From: Halosaccharopolyspora lacisalsi
GTDB lineage: Bacteria > Actinomycetota > Actinomycetes > Mycobacteriales > Pseudonocardiaceae
Assembly: GCF_014137975.1 (NCBI RefSeq)
Contig: NZ_JACGWZ010000003.1
Coordinates: forward strand, 151,501 to 215,500
Direction: 5' to 3'
DNA length: 64,000 nucleotides
This document shows positions 37,141 to 45,242 of the stretch, piece by piece (the first letter of the stretch is position 1; the number at the start of each line of letters is the position of its first letter). The translations under genes and the position numbers were made by a program. The notes beneath the pieces are model-generated. The model was not told the DNA's origin. It did no database searches and saw only the letters and a list, made by a program, of their open reading frames with translations.

Positions 37141-38127
37141 GTGAAGAAGATCGTCAACGAACCGGCGGACGTGGTCGCCGAGTCCCTGCGGGGCATGGCG
37201 GCGGCCCATCCCCAACTGCTGCGGGTGCGCACCGATCCGGCGGTCGTCGTTCGCGCCGACGCACCCGTCCGTGATCGGGTGGCTGTCGTCTCCGGTGGCG
37301 GTTCCGGTCACGAGCCGTTGCACGCGGGCTTCGTCGGGAAGGGGATGCTGGCCGCCGCGGTGCCGGGACCTGTGTTCACCTCCCCGACACCGGACGCGGT
37401 GCAGGCCGCCATCGGGGAGACGGAGGCGGGAGCCGGCGTGCTGCTGGTGGTCAAGAACTACACCGGCGACGTGTTGAACTTCGAGACGGCCGCCGAGTTG
37501 GCGGAGGTCGACGTTCGCACCGTGGTGGTTCAGGACGACGTCGCCGTCGAGGACTCGACCAACACGGCGGGGCGGCGCGGTGTGGGCGGCACGGTGCTGC
37601 TGGAACGGATCGTGGGTGCGGCGGCCGAGCGTGGCCACGACCTGGACCGGTGTCACGAGCTGGCCGAGCGGGTCGGCTCGCGGGTGCGGTCGATGGGCGT
37701 GGCGCTGACGGCTCCGACCGTTCCCCACGCGGGTGAACCGAGTTTCGACCTCGGAGCCGACGAGATGGAGATCGGCATCGGTATTCACGGTGAACCCGGC
37801 CGCCGACGCGCACCGCTGGAGTCGGCCGAGGGGATCGTGCGGCGGCTGCTCGACCCGGTGATCGAGGACCTGCCCTTCGACGAGGGGGACGAGGTGCTGC
37901 TGTTCACCAACTCGATGGGGGCCACCCCGTTGATCGAGCTGTACCTGGCGCACGGCATCGCGGAACGGATGTTGGCCGAGCGCGGCATTCGGGTGCGGCG
38001 GCGACTGGTCGGTCCGTACGTCACGAGCCTGGAAATGCAGGGCATGAGCCTGACCCTGCTCAAACTCGACGACGAACTCACCGAATTGTGGGACACACCG
38101 GTGCGCACTCCGGCACTAAGCTGGTGA
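37141..38127 (+). CDS. dhaK: Dihydroxyacetone kinase subunit DhaK
   Basis: Binds dihydroxyacetone covalently and presents it to DhaL for phosphorylation. It is 328 aa. GGGSGHEPLHAGFVGKGM is the N-terminal substrate-site loop, and the histidine that forms the hemiaminal is in IGIHGEPG. GTG 37141 (VKKIVNEPADVVAESL) follows GAGGAGG by about 9 nt; the open frame to 37099 is in the ALDH end. It is the first gene of a dhaK-dhaL-dhaM operon. Confidence 0.94.
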   Translation: MKKIVNEPADVVAESLRGMAAAHPQLLRVRTDPAVVVRADAPVRDRVAVVSGGGSGHEPLHAGFVGKGMLAAAVPGPVFTSPTPDAVQAAIGETEAGAGVLLVVKNYTGDVLNFETAAELAEVDVRTVVVQDDVAVEDSTNTAGRRGVGGTVLLERIVGAAAERGHDLDRCHELAERVGSRVRSMGVALTAPTVPHAGEPSFDLGADEMEIGIGIHGEPGRRRAPLESAEGIVRRLLDPVIEDLPFDEGDEVLLFTNSMGATPLIELYLAHGIAERMLAERGIRVRRRLVGPYVTSLEMQGMSLTLLKLDDELTELWDTPVRTPALSW

Positions 38128-38140
38128 TCAACCGACGACG

Positions 38141-38794
38141 ATGGGTGATTCGATGGGTGGCTGTAGTACTCGGGACGTGATCGCGGCCGTGCGTGCCGGC
38201 TCGGAAGCCGTGACCGAGCACCGCGACGAACTGGTACGCCTCGACCGCGAGATCGGCGATGCCGACCACGGGGAGAACATGGAACGGGGCTTCCGCGCCG
38301 CGGTCTCCCAAGTGGAATCCGCGCCATCGGAGACCCCGGGAGCCGTGCTGAAGCTCGTAGCCACCACGTTGATCTCTTCCGTGGGAGGCGCTTCGGGGCC
38401 GCTGTACGGCACGGCGTTCCTGCGCGCGGCCTCGGCGGTCGGTGACGTCACCGAACTCGACGGGACCGCCGTGGCCGCCGCGTTGCAGGCCGGTATGGAA
38501 GGGGTCACCGCCCGGGGCAAGGCGGTGGTCGGAGACAAGACGATGATCGACGCGCTTTCACCGGCCGTGGACGCGGCCAAGTCGGCCGCCGGCTCCGGAC
38601 ACGGCCCGTCCGGGGTGCTCGCGGCGGCGGCCGAAGCCGCCCACACCGGTGCGCGGAACACGGAGGAACTGGTGGCACGCAAGGGCAGGGCTTCCTACCT
38701 GGGGGAGCGCAGTGCCGGGCACGTCGATCCTGGGGCGCGCTCGACAGCTCTGTTGCTCGGGACTTTCGCCGAGACGACGGGGGTGCGGCGGTGA
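38141..38794 (+). CDS. dhaL: Dihydroxyacetone kinase subunit DhaL
   Basis: ADP-binding subunit that passes phosphate from DhaM to dihydroxyacetone. It is 217 aa. The Mg-ADP-holding aspartates are in REIGDADHGENMERGF, and SSVGGASGPLYGTAFL and DVDPGARSTALLLG-like segments (HVDPGARSTALLL) are typical. The ADP is a permanent cofactor in PEP-dependent enzymes of this type. ATG 38141 starts 13 nt after dhaK; ATG 38153 is an alternative. Its stop overlaps the dhaM start (GTGA). Confidence 0.93.
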   Translation: MGDSMGGCSTRDVIAAVRAGSEAVTEHRDELVRLDREIGDADHGENMERGFRAAVSQVESAPSETPGAVLKLVATTLISSVGGASGPLYGTAFLRAASAVGDVTELDGTAVAAALQAGMEGVTARGKAVVGDKTMIDALSPAVDAAKSAAGSGHGPSGVLAAAAEAAHTGARNTEELVARKGRASYLGERSAGHVDPGARSTALLLGTFAETTGVRR

Positions 38795-39477
38795 GCGTGG
38801 GACTGGTGCTCGTTTCACACAGCCGACGGTTGGCCGAGGGGGTTGCCGAGCTCGCGGAGCAGATGGCTCCCGGGGTGCGGATCGTCCCCACCGGTGGCAC
38901 GGCCGACGGCGGTACCGGAACGGACTTCGAATCCGTCTCGGCGGCTTTGGAGGAGGCCGAGACCGGTTCCGGAGTCGTGCTGGTCTACGACCTCGGAAGC
39001 GCACACATGACCGCCGAACTCGCCGTGGAGGCACTGGACGACCCCTCCGGAGCGGTCGTGGCCGACGGGCCGCTGGTGGAGGGCGCGGTCGCCGCGGCCG
39101 TGGCCGCGCAGGGGGATCGGGACAAGGACGCGGTCGCGCGTGCCGCCGCCGACGCGGTCGGCACGGACACCAGGCAGGCGGCCACCAGTGACCCGGAGTC
39201 CCAGCAGCCCGGCGTGGTTCGTGAGGAAATCGTGCTGGACAACGAGGTCGGCCTGCACGCACGACCCGCGGCGCTGTTGTCCCGGAGCCTGACCGGTATG
39301 CAGGCCAGGGTGACGGTCGCACTGGGTGACAAGGAGGCCGACGCGAGCAGCGTGCTGGGAGTCATGGGGTTGGGAGCGCAGAAGGGCGACCGGATCGCGC
39401 TACGCGCCACCGGTCCCGACGCCGTCCAGGCGGTACAGCGGATCACGGAGCTCGCCGACAACAACTTCGACGCCTAG
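38791..39477 (+). CDS. dhaM: Phosphotransferase DhaM: EIIA-type domain fused to HPr
   Basis: Supplies phosphate from the PTS to DhaL. The N-terminal mannose-EIIA-like domain has its phospho-histidine near residue 9 (VLVSHSRRLAEGVAELA). The C-terminal part is an HPr domain with NEVGLHARPAALLSRSL (active His) and ASSVLGVMGLGA. It is 228 aa, so this DhaM has IIA and HPr but no EI-like domain. General PTS enzyme I must be encoded elsewhere. The presence of DhaM makes the kinase PEP-dependent, not ATP-dependent. It is the last gene of the operon. Confidence 0.93.
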   Translation: MSVGLVLVSHSRRLAEGVAELAEQMAPGVRIVPTGGTADGGTGTDFESVSAALEEAETGSGVVLVYDLGSAHMTAELAVEALDDPSGAVVADGPLVEGAVAAAVAAQGDRDKDAVARAAADAVGTDTRQAATSDPESQQPGVVREEIVLDNEVGLHARPAALLSRSLTGMQARVTVALGDKEADASSVLGVMGLGAQKGDRIALRATGPDAVQAVQRITELADNNFDA

Positions 39478-39552
39478 AGGGTCCGCGGTGCGGTTTGCGT
39501 AGTGGTTCGAGGGAGCTCCCGAACGATACTGCCGTCCTCGGGGCGGGCGGGT

Positions 39553-39558
39553 TAGGGT
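39553..39558 (+). promoter_or_regulatory. -10 element of leaderless-type promoter
   Basis: TAGGGT, 6 nt before ATG 39565. Confidence 0.6.
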
Positions 39559-39564
39559 GACCGG

Positions 39565-40563
39565 ATGCCGCCGCGTCCCCGTCCTCGTGGCCTGCCGGTG
39601 ATCCTCGCGCTGCTGTTGCTGGTGGTCGTCGGTTGCGTAAGCGGGTCAGCGGTTCCGCCGGAGCCGGAGCCGGAGCGCACGAGTGCCGGCCCGGCGAACG
39701 CGTCGAGCGCGGTGCTCGGTGACCCGCGCACGATCGACCCCTGCACGATGACCGATCCGGCCGCCCTGCGGCGGTTCGGCCACGTCACCCGTGCCGGGAC
39801 GGTCTCCCTCGACTACTGCCTGCTGCACGTGCGGATGGGCAACGGCTCCCTGTTGCAACTCGCGGTGGGGGAGCTGCGCCACGTCGATCCGGCCACCGTG
39901 ACGCGAGGTCGTCCCGTGACCCGTCGGGGACCGTTCCGGATCGTGCGCGAGGCCCCCCTACCCGGGCACTGCACGCGGCTGATCGTGTTCTCCGACGGGA
40001 TCGCGATGGAGGTCAGCGCCGACCTGCTCCGGGGGGATCCGGGCTCCGGCCTGTGTTCCGTGGCCGAAGCGGGCGCGCGGGAGGCGGTCACCGCGATCGG
40101 TCGGGGTCGGCTGGAACATCGCCGGTTCGCCCCGAACTCGTTGGCGCTGACCGACCCCTGCCGGCTGGTGGAATCCGACGTCGTGGGCCGGGTTCCGGGA
40201 CTGGGGCGGGCTCGTCCGCACTCCACTCCCGCCCGGCATCAGTGCCGTTGGGGCGAGAAGAGCGCCCGGGAGTCCAGGGTGCGCCTGGTGCACACGGCGG
40301 GCGATCCGCCCAGGAGGCTCAACGCCACGGCGGTCATCGAGCGAATCGCCGGTCGTCGCACGGTCGTCAGCATCGTCGGAGGCGATCCGCGGATGCCGTT
40401 GTGCATGGCCGAGACGGCTCACCTCCCGTTCGGGGCGGCGGACTCCGGGCAGGTGGAGGTGGCGATGCTGGTGGTGGCCGTCCCCGGCGGCGACGGTATC
40501 GATGCCTGCGAGTACGCCAGGGGTCTGGCCGAGCGGATATGGCCGCGCCTCCCCGCCCGCTGA
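39565..40563 (+). CDS. Secreted lipoprotein, DUF3558-like
   Basis: A 332-residue exported lipoprotein. The signal is VILALLLLVVVGC (lipobox VVGC). The mature part has two similar halves, each starting with a D-PC motif (IDPCTMTDPAALRRFG and LTDPCRLVESDVVG) and each containing a later conserved Cys (CLLHVRMG, CRWGEK). This two-domain DPC-type layout resembles DUF3558 lipoproteins common in Pseudonocardiales. Function is unknown. It is leaderless by its -10. Confidence 0.75.
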   Translation: MPPRPRPRGLPVILALLLLVVVGCVSGSAVPPEPEPERTSAGPANASSAVLGDPRTIDPCTMTDPAALRRFGHVTRAGTVSLDYCLLHVRMGNGSLLQLAVGELRHVDPATVTRGRPVTRRGPFRIVREAPLPGHCTRLIVFSDGIAMEVSADLLRGDPGSGLCSVAEAGAREAVTAIGRGRLEHRRFAPNSLALTDPCRLVESDVVGRVPGLGRARPHSTPARHQCRWGEKSARESRVRLVHTAGDPPRRLNATAVIERIAGRRTVVSIVGGDPRMPLCMAETAHLPFGAADSGQVEVAMLVVAVPGGDGIDACEYARGLAERIWPRLPAR

Positions 40564-40598
40564 CGGCAGCGGTACCGCGGTGCGCGTCCGGGAACGGT

Positions 40599-40604
40599 TA
40601 ACGT
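40599..40604 (+). promoter_or_regulatory. -10 element of leaderless-type promoter
   Basis: TAACGT, 7 nt before GTG 40612. Confidence 0.5.
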
Positions 40605-40611
40605 GGTCGGC

Positions 40612-40908
40612 GTGCCTCGCCGCAACCGCCCCCGCAGCCCCGGACGTGCCGATACGAGCGCCCCGCGTCTGGGCGCGGGTCTCGGCTGGTCGCGGACGGA
40701 GGCCGGTCCCGACGGCGACTGGTTGGTGCGCACGATTCCCGCGGCCCAGGCCACGAAGCTCTACCGCTGCCCCGGCTGCGACCACGAGATCCGTCCCGGT
40801 GTCTCCCACGTCGTGGCCTGGCCCGCCGACGAGCACGGCAGCGTCGAGGAACGTCGGCACTGGCACACCGGCTGCTGGCGGAGTGGCTACGGGCGCAGGC
40901 GGTGGTGA
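40612..40908 (+). CDS. Small zinc-ribbon-like actinobacterial protein
   Basis: A 98-residue protein. A basic, disordered N terminus (PRRNRPRSPGRAD) leads to ATKLYRCPGCDHEIRPGVSH and ERRHWHTGCWRSG. The pair CxxC plus HxxC looks like one zinc site. The protein is widespread in actinobacteria as a hypothetical; its function is unknown to me. GTG 40612 is preferred to GTG 40603 because of the -10 spacing. It precedes a hydrolase gene by 51 nt. Confidence 0.75.
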   Translation: MPRRNRPRSPGRADTSAPRLGAGLGWSRTEAGPDGDWLVRTIPAAQATKLYRCPGCDHEIRPGVSHVVAWPADEHGSVEERRHWHTGCWRSGYGRRRW

Positions 40909-40959
40909 AGCCGAGGTGCCACGGCGTCGTGCTCACCCGTTCGTGGCAGGATCGAGGCG

Positions 40960-41709
40960 ATGAGCACCGAAATCCGCGCGAACACCTTGCTGCCGGGACG
41001 ACGTGAGCAGATCACGCTGCACACCGCCGACGGGTTGGAACTGATCGGCGAGTTGTCCCTGCCGCAGGACCGCGAGCCCCGGGCCACGCTCGTGTGCCTG
41101 CACCCGCTGCCCACCCACGGCGGGATGATGGACTCCCACCTGTACCGCAAGGCCGCCTTCCGGCTACCCGCGCTGGCCGACCTCGCGGTGCTGAGGTTCA
41201 ACACGCGCGGTACCGCCAGCGAGGCCGGTCGCAGCGGGGGAGAGTTCGACGCCGGCTCGGCGGAGCGGTTCGACGTCGCGGCTGCCCTGGAGTACGCGGA
41301 GTTCCACGACCTGCCGAACGTGTGGCTGGTCGGCTGGTCGTTCGGCACCGACCTGACGCTGGTCCACGGTCTGGATCCGCTGGTGCGGGGAGCGGTGCTG
41401 ATCTCTCCGCCGCTGCGGTGGAGCACCGACGAGCACCTGCGGGCGTGGGGTGACTCGGGCAAGCCGGTGCACGCCTTCGTGCCGGAGTTCGACGACTACC
41501 TGCGCCCGGACGAGGCGCGGCGGCGGTTCGCCGCGATCCCGCAGGCCGAGGTCACCGGTTTCTCCGACACCAAGCACCTGTGGGTCGGCAAGGCCGAGAC
41601 CGCGCTCGACGCGCTGGTCGGGGTCGTCGCCCCCGACGTCCCCACGCCGCTGCCGCGCACCTGGGAGGGCCCGGCCGAGACCCGTCAGGTCACCATCGTG
41701 GACTCCTGA
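40960..41709 (+). CDS. Alpha/beta-hydrolase (YqiA/dienelactone-like)
   Basis: A 249-residue cytosolic hydrolase. LVCLHPLPTHGGMMDSH is the oxyanion region, GWSFGTD the nucleophile elbow with Ser, PEFDDYLRP carries the likely acid, and FSDTKHLWVGKAE the catalytic His. Substrate unknown; similar actinobacterial proteins are annotated only as alpha/beta hydrolases. A weak CAGGAT -10 lies 7 nt before the ATG, suggesting another leaderless start. Confidence 0.82.
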   Translation: MSTEIRANTLLPGRREQITLHTADGLELIGELSLPQDREPRATLVCLHPLPTHGGMMDSHLYRKAAFRLPALADLAVLRFNTRGTASEAGRSGGEFDAGSAERFDVAAALEYAEFHDLPNVWLVGWSFGTDLTLVHGLDPLVRGAVLISPPLRWSTDEHLRAWGDSGKPVHAFVPEFDDYLRPDEARRRFAAIPQAEVTGFSDTKHLWVGKAETALDALVGVVAPDVPTPLPRTWEGPAETRQVTIVDS

Positions 41710-41720
41710 GGCGCGTCGAC

Positions 41721-42059
41721 TCAGCAGCGGTCGTCGTCGAGGTCGAGGTAGTCGCGGAGGGCTTCGGCGACACGGTGGAGCTCCTCGGGAGCGAGTCGTC
41801 CACGGTGGCGGCGGAGCTTGCCCTTGGGAACCGTGTGCAGTCCGGTGGCATCGACCCAGGAGCGGTCGCGGCCGGTCAGTCCGGCCTCGTCCCCGAGTTC
41901 GACGTGAGTCGAAGCGGGCCCCTCGGTGCCGGTGACCTCGGCGATGGTGATCGCCCCGAGGCGGTTGATGAGCACATTGGTGGTCAGTACCACGCAGGGC
42001 CGGGCGCCGATCAGTTGCGGAAACACCACGTCCCAGACATCTCCACGGAACACGTTCAC
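41721..42059 (-). CDS. MazF/PemK-family toxin (type II toxin-antitoxin)
   Basis: A 112-residue likely sequence-specific endoribonuclease. The PemK/MazF core is seen in VFRGDVWDVVFPQLIGARPC, VVLTTNVLINRLGAITIAEV and the C-terminal GLHTVPKGKLRRHRGRL, with the conserved positively charged pair. The GTG start overlaps the antitoxin stop (GTGA), so expression is coupled with the antitoxin first, the usual order. It lies in a small accessory patch between a hydrolase and argS. Confidence 0.85.
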   Translation of the reverse strand: MNVFRGDVWDVVFPQLIGARPCVVLTTNVLINRLGAITIAEVTGTEGPASTHVELGDEAGLTGRDRSWVDATGLHTVPKGKLRRHRGRLAPEELHRVAEALRDYLDLDDDRC

Positions 42060-42313
42060 TCGGCCGTGCTGTCGTGGGCGGTCTGGGCAGCGATCAGATC
42101 GCCGATCTCGGCGAGCTCACCGGTCGGTGCTGTGGCGTCGGTGCCGTAGAAGGCGTCGTAATCCTGAGCCAACGCGGCGCGCCGGGCCCGGCGGTGTAGT
42201 AGTCGCAGCCCTTCCCGGACGGCTTCCGAACGGCTGGACAACCCCGGCAGTTCCGCGTCGTCGTCCAGTCGATGTGCATCGGGTTCGGGAACCCGAGCTT
42301 GTACCAGTGTCAT
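42056..42313 (-). CDS. Antitoxin of the MazF-type pair (ribbon-helix-helix-like)
   Basis: An 85-residue protein. The N terminus MTLVQARVPEPDAHRLDDDA followed by LPGLSSRSEAVREGLRLLHR fits a ribbon-helix-helix DNA-binding domain. The C-terminal acidic part (AQDYDAFYGTDATAPTG) would cover the toxin. ATG 42313 is taken; ATG 42325 adds MTGR. RHH antitoxins normally repress their own operon. The stop overlaps the toxin start. Confidence 0.8.
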   Translation of the reverse strand: MTLVQARVPEPDAHRLDDDAELPGLSSRSEAVREGLRLLHRRARRAALAQDYDAFYGTDATAPTGELAEIGDLIAAQTAHDSTAE

Positions 42314-42324
42314 ACGACCTGTCA

Positions 42325-42330
42325 TATAAT
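42325..42330 (+). promoter_or_regulatory. Consensus TATAAT hexamer
   Basis: A perfect plus-strand -10, rare in this GC-rich DNA, overlapping the antitoxin start region. It could drive argS (155 nt downstream), though no -35 is evident; its reverse may belong to the antitoxin promoter. Confidence 0.35.
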
Positions 42331-42484
42331 CGAAAATGCACAGTATCGCGCCTTGATCGGTACTCGCCGGCGTGCGTTTCGCACCCGACCTGCCACCCAT
42401 CAAGCCTGATCCGGCCTCTCGGCCTGCTCACGCCTGCCCAGCGGGAACCTGGAACAATGTCGCTCGACAAGGAGGGCACAATCA

Positions 42485-44242
42485 GTGAGTAACCAGGTTC
42501 TGCCGTTGCTCGGCCGGATCGCCGACACCGTCTCTCGGGCCATCGCCGAGGTCCGCCCCGAGCTGGCCGGATCGGACCCGGTCGTCCGCCGATCCGATCA
42601 CGCCGACTTCCAGTCGAACGCGGCCCTGGCCCTGGCCAAGAGCGCCCGGACCAAGCCCCCGGAACTCGCCGAGGCCCTCACCACCGCCCTCGACGTGGAC
42701 GGCCTCATCGCCCGCGTCGAACGCTCCGGCCCCGGATTCCTCAACATCACCTTGCCCGACCGGGTGATCTGGAACCAGCTCTCCGCTCGGTTGACCGACC
42801 CTCGCCTGGGGGTGAGCGCGCGCGACGAGGGGCAACGGGTCGTCATCGACTACTCCGCGCCCAACGTCGCCAAGGAGATGCACGTCGGCCACCTGCGCAC
42901 GACGATCATCGGCGACAGCCTCGCACGCGTGCTGGGATTCCTCGGCGCCGATGTGATCCGGCGGAATCACCTCGGCGACTGGGGCACCCAGTTCGGGATG
43001 CTGATCCAGTACCTCGACGAGCATCCCGAGGTCGCTTGGCACCACGACGAACTGGATCCGGGCACCTCGGCCGTGTCGGCGCTGGACGAGCTGTACAGGA
43101 CCGCCCGAGCGGCCTTCGAAGCCGACCCCGAGTTCGCCGACCGCTCTCGGCAGCGCGTCGTGGCCCTGCAGTCCGGCGATCCCTCCACCATCGCCCGCTG
43201 GAAGGACATCGTCGCCGAGTCCGAGAAGTCCTTCCACGACATCTACGACCGGCTCGGCGTGCTGCTCACCTCCGACGACTCGGCCGGGGAATCCACCTAC
43301 AACGATCTCCTCGACGACGTCGTCACCGAACTCACCGACCGGGGGCTCGCGGTCGACAGCGACGGTGCGCTGGTGGTGCTGTCCGAGGAGGTCACCGGAC
43401 CCGACGACACCCCCGTTCCGCTGATGGTGCGCAAGCGGGACGGTGGCTACGGCTACGACACCACCGACCTGGCCACGATCCGCCACCGCATCCGTGACCT
43501 CGCGGCCACCCGGCTGCTGTACGTCACCGACGCGCGCCAGTCCCTGCACTTCCAGATGATCTTCGAGGCGGCGCGTCGCGCCGGTTGGCTCACCGACGAC
43601 GTCGAAGCGGCACACGTTCCTTACGGAACGGTTCTCGGCACGGACGGGCGCCCCTTCAAGACCCGCTCGGGCGGAACCGTGCGACTGATGGATCTGCTGG
43701 ACGACGCCGTCGCCCGCGCCCACACCGTCGTCGCCGACAAGAACTCGGAGCTGCCCGCGGCCGAGCTGGACCGGATCGCCGAACAAGCCGGTATCGGCGC
43801 GGTCAAGTACGCCGACCTGTCCTCCTCGCGGGTCAAGGACTACGTCTTCGACATCGACCGCATGGTCTCCTTCACCGGCAACACCGGTGTCTATCTCCAG
43901 TACGCCCACGCCCGCATCCGCTCGATCCTGCGCAAAGCCGGGGATCCCGACGTCTCCATCGACCCGGGCACCGAGCTGCAACCGGCCGAGCGCGCGCTGG
44001 CTCTGGAACTCGACGCCTACGGCACGGCGCTGACCGAGGTCAGCGACAACCTGGAACCGCACAAGTTGTGCGGGTACCTCTACGACCTCGCTCGTGACTT
44101 CACCAGCTTCTACGAAGCCTGCCCGGTCATCAACGCAGAGGAACCTCTCCGGGACAACCGCCTCGCCCTGTGCCGACTCACCGCACGCACCCTTCGGCAC
44201 GGACTCGATCTCCTCGGCATCAGCGCTCCCGAAAGCATGTGA
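42485..44242 (+). CDS. argS: Arginyl-tRNA synthetase
   Basis: Class I aminoacyl-tRNA synthetase of 585 aa. The HIGH motif is HVGHLR in VAKEMHVGHLRTTIIGDS. The N-terminal additional domain and the C-terminal anticodon-binding helical domain (YLYDLARDFTSFYEACPV) are complete. The KMSKS position reads FKTRSGGT, the degenerate form usual in ArgRS. GTG 42485 is preceded by AAGGAGGG. In mycobacteria argS lies just upstream of lysA-hom; here it is about 42 kb downstream of hom. Confidence 0.95.
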   Translation: MSNQVLPLLGRIADTVSRAIAEVRPELAGSDPVVRRSDHADFQSNAALALAKSARTKPPELAEALTTALDVDGLIARVERSGPGFLNITLPDRVIWNQLSARLTDPRLGVSARDEGQRVVIDYSAPNVAKEMHVGHLRTTIIGDSLARVLGFLGADVIRRNHLGDWGTQFGMLIQYLDEHPEVAWHHDELDPGTSAVSALDELYRTARAAFEADPEFADRSRQRVVALQSGDPSTIARWKDIVAESEKSFHDIYDRLGVLLTSDDSAGESTYNDLLDDVVTELTDRGLAVDSDGALVVLSEEVTGPDDTPVPLMVRKRDGGYGYDTTDLATIRHRIRDLAATRLLYVTDARQSLHFQMIFEAARRAGWLTDDVEAAHVPYGTVLGTDGRPFKTRSGGTVRLMDLLDDAVARAHTVVADKNSELPAAELDRIAEQAGIGAVKYADLSSSRVKDYVFDIDRMVSFTGNTGVYLQYAHARIRSILRKAGDPDVSIDPGTELQPAERALALELDAYGTALTEVSDNLEPHKLCGYLYDLARDFTSFYEACPVINAEEPLRDNRLALCRLTARTLRHGLDLLGISAPESM

Positions 44243-44320
44243 CCGCGCTCGTCGTTCGGTCTCCGCGCACGACCACGCGGCCGTTGTGCGACAACTGATC
44301 GGCTGCGGCACGATGGGGGC

Positions 44321-45133
44321 GTGCACTACATCGACTCGGGAGCGGGTCCGCCGCTGATGCTGCTGCACGCGTTCCCCGTGGACGCGCGCATGTGGAACGG
44401 CACGCGCGGGCTGCTCGAACAGCAGGTCAGGGTGATCACTCCGGACCAGCGCGGGCTCGGGCAGAGCCCCTTGGGCGAGCCCGTGGCGACGTCCATGCCC
44501 GAGCGAGAGGAGAGCCGCTTCACCGAGCCCCCCGGCGTGGACGCGGTGGCCGCCGACGTGATCGCCCTGCTGGATCACCTGGATGTTCCGGACGTGGTCC
44601 TGGGCGGCTGCTCGATGGGCGGTTACGTGGCCATGGCCGTGCTGCGCGCCGCACCGGAGCGCGTCAGGGGACTGGTGCTCGCCGACACCAAGGCCGCCGC
44701 CGACGACGAGGAGCAGCGCGCCACACGGCTGGAAGCCGCCGCGCGGGCCGAGCGAGACGGCACAGCCGGGTGGCTCGCCGAGAACAGCGTGTCGGGCGCA
44801 CTCGGCACGACCACCCGCACCGAGCGTCCCGAAACCGTCGCCCACGTGCGCGAGCTGATCGAGGAACAGCCCGCCGAGGGAGTGGCCTGGGCGCAGCGGG
44901 CGATGGCGGCTCGCCCGGACAGCGCGGAAACGCTGCGCGCCTTCACCGGTCCCGCGCTGGTCGTCGTGGGTTCGGAGGACACCCTCACCCCGCCGGACGC
45001 CGCCAAGGGCACGGCGGCGCTCCTGCCGAACGCGGAACTGACCACCCTGCCCGGAGCGGGACACCTGTCCGCGACGGAGACGCCCGAGGCCTTCTCCCGC
45101 GAGGTGCTGGCGTGGTGGGACCGGAGCGGCTGA
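44321..45133 (+). CDS. Alpha/beta-hydrolase (BioH/3-oxoadipate enol-lactonase-like)
   Basis: A 270-residue hydrolase. MLLHAFPVDARMWNG holds the oxyanion region, GGCSMGGYVAMAV the nucleophile elbow (Ser), VVGSEDTLTPPDAA the acid and LPGAGHLSATETPEAF the catalytic His, so the triad is complete. Substrate not determined. The GTG start has CACGAT 6 nt upstream, matching the leaderless layout seen at many genes here, and no ribosome site. Confidence 0.83.
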   Translation: MHYIDSGAGPPLMLLHAFPVDARMWNGTRGLLEQQVRVITPDQRGLGQSPLGEPVATSMPEREESRFTEPPGVDAVAADVIALLDHLDVPDVVLGGCSMGGYVAMAVLRAAPERVRGLVLADTKAAADDEEQRATRLEAAARAERDGTAGWLAENSVSGALGTTTRTERPETVAHVRELIEEQPAEGVAWAQRAMAARPDSAETLRAFTGPALVVVGSEDTLTPPDAAKGTAALLPNAELTTLPGAGHLSATETPEAFSREVLAWWDRSG

Positions 45134-45230
45134 CGCGGTGCTCGAGCGCGTGATCCCTCGGGCGGCGCTCCGGTCACCGAGCGGCGAGAACTCCTCGTGC
45201 AAGCGGTGTTCCCGTCCGGCCGCGTGTGGC

Positions 45231-45236
45231 TAGAGT
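45231..45236 (+). promoter_or_regulatory. -10 element of leaderless-type promoter, M28 peptidase
   Basis: TAGAGT, 6 nt before ATG 45243. Confidence 0.6.
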
Positions 45237-45242
45237 CGGTTC

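Noticed and set aside
37142-39477. ATP-dependent single-chain dihydroxyacetone kinase
   Set aside because: DhaK and DhaL are separate and a DhaM with IIA and HPr domains follows, so the enzyme is the PEP-dependent type.
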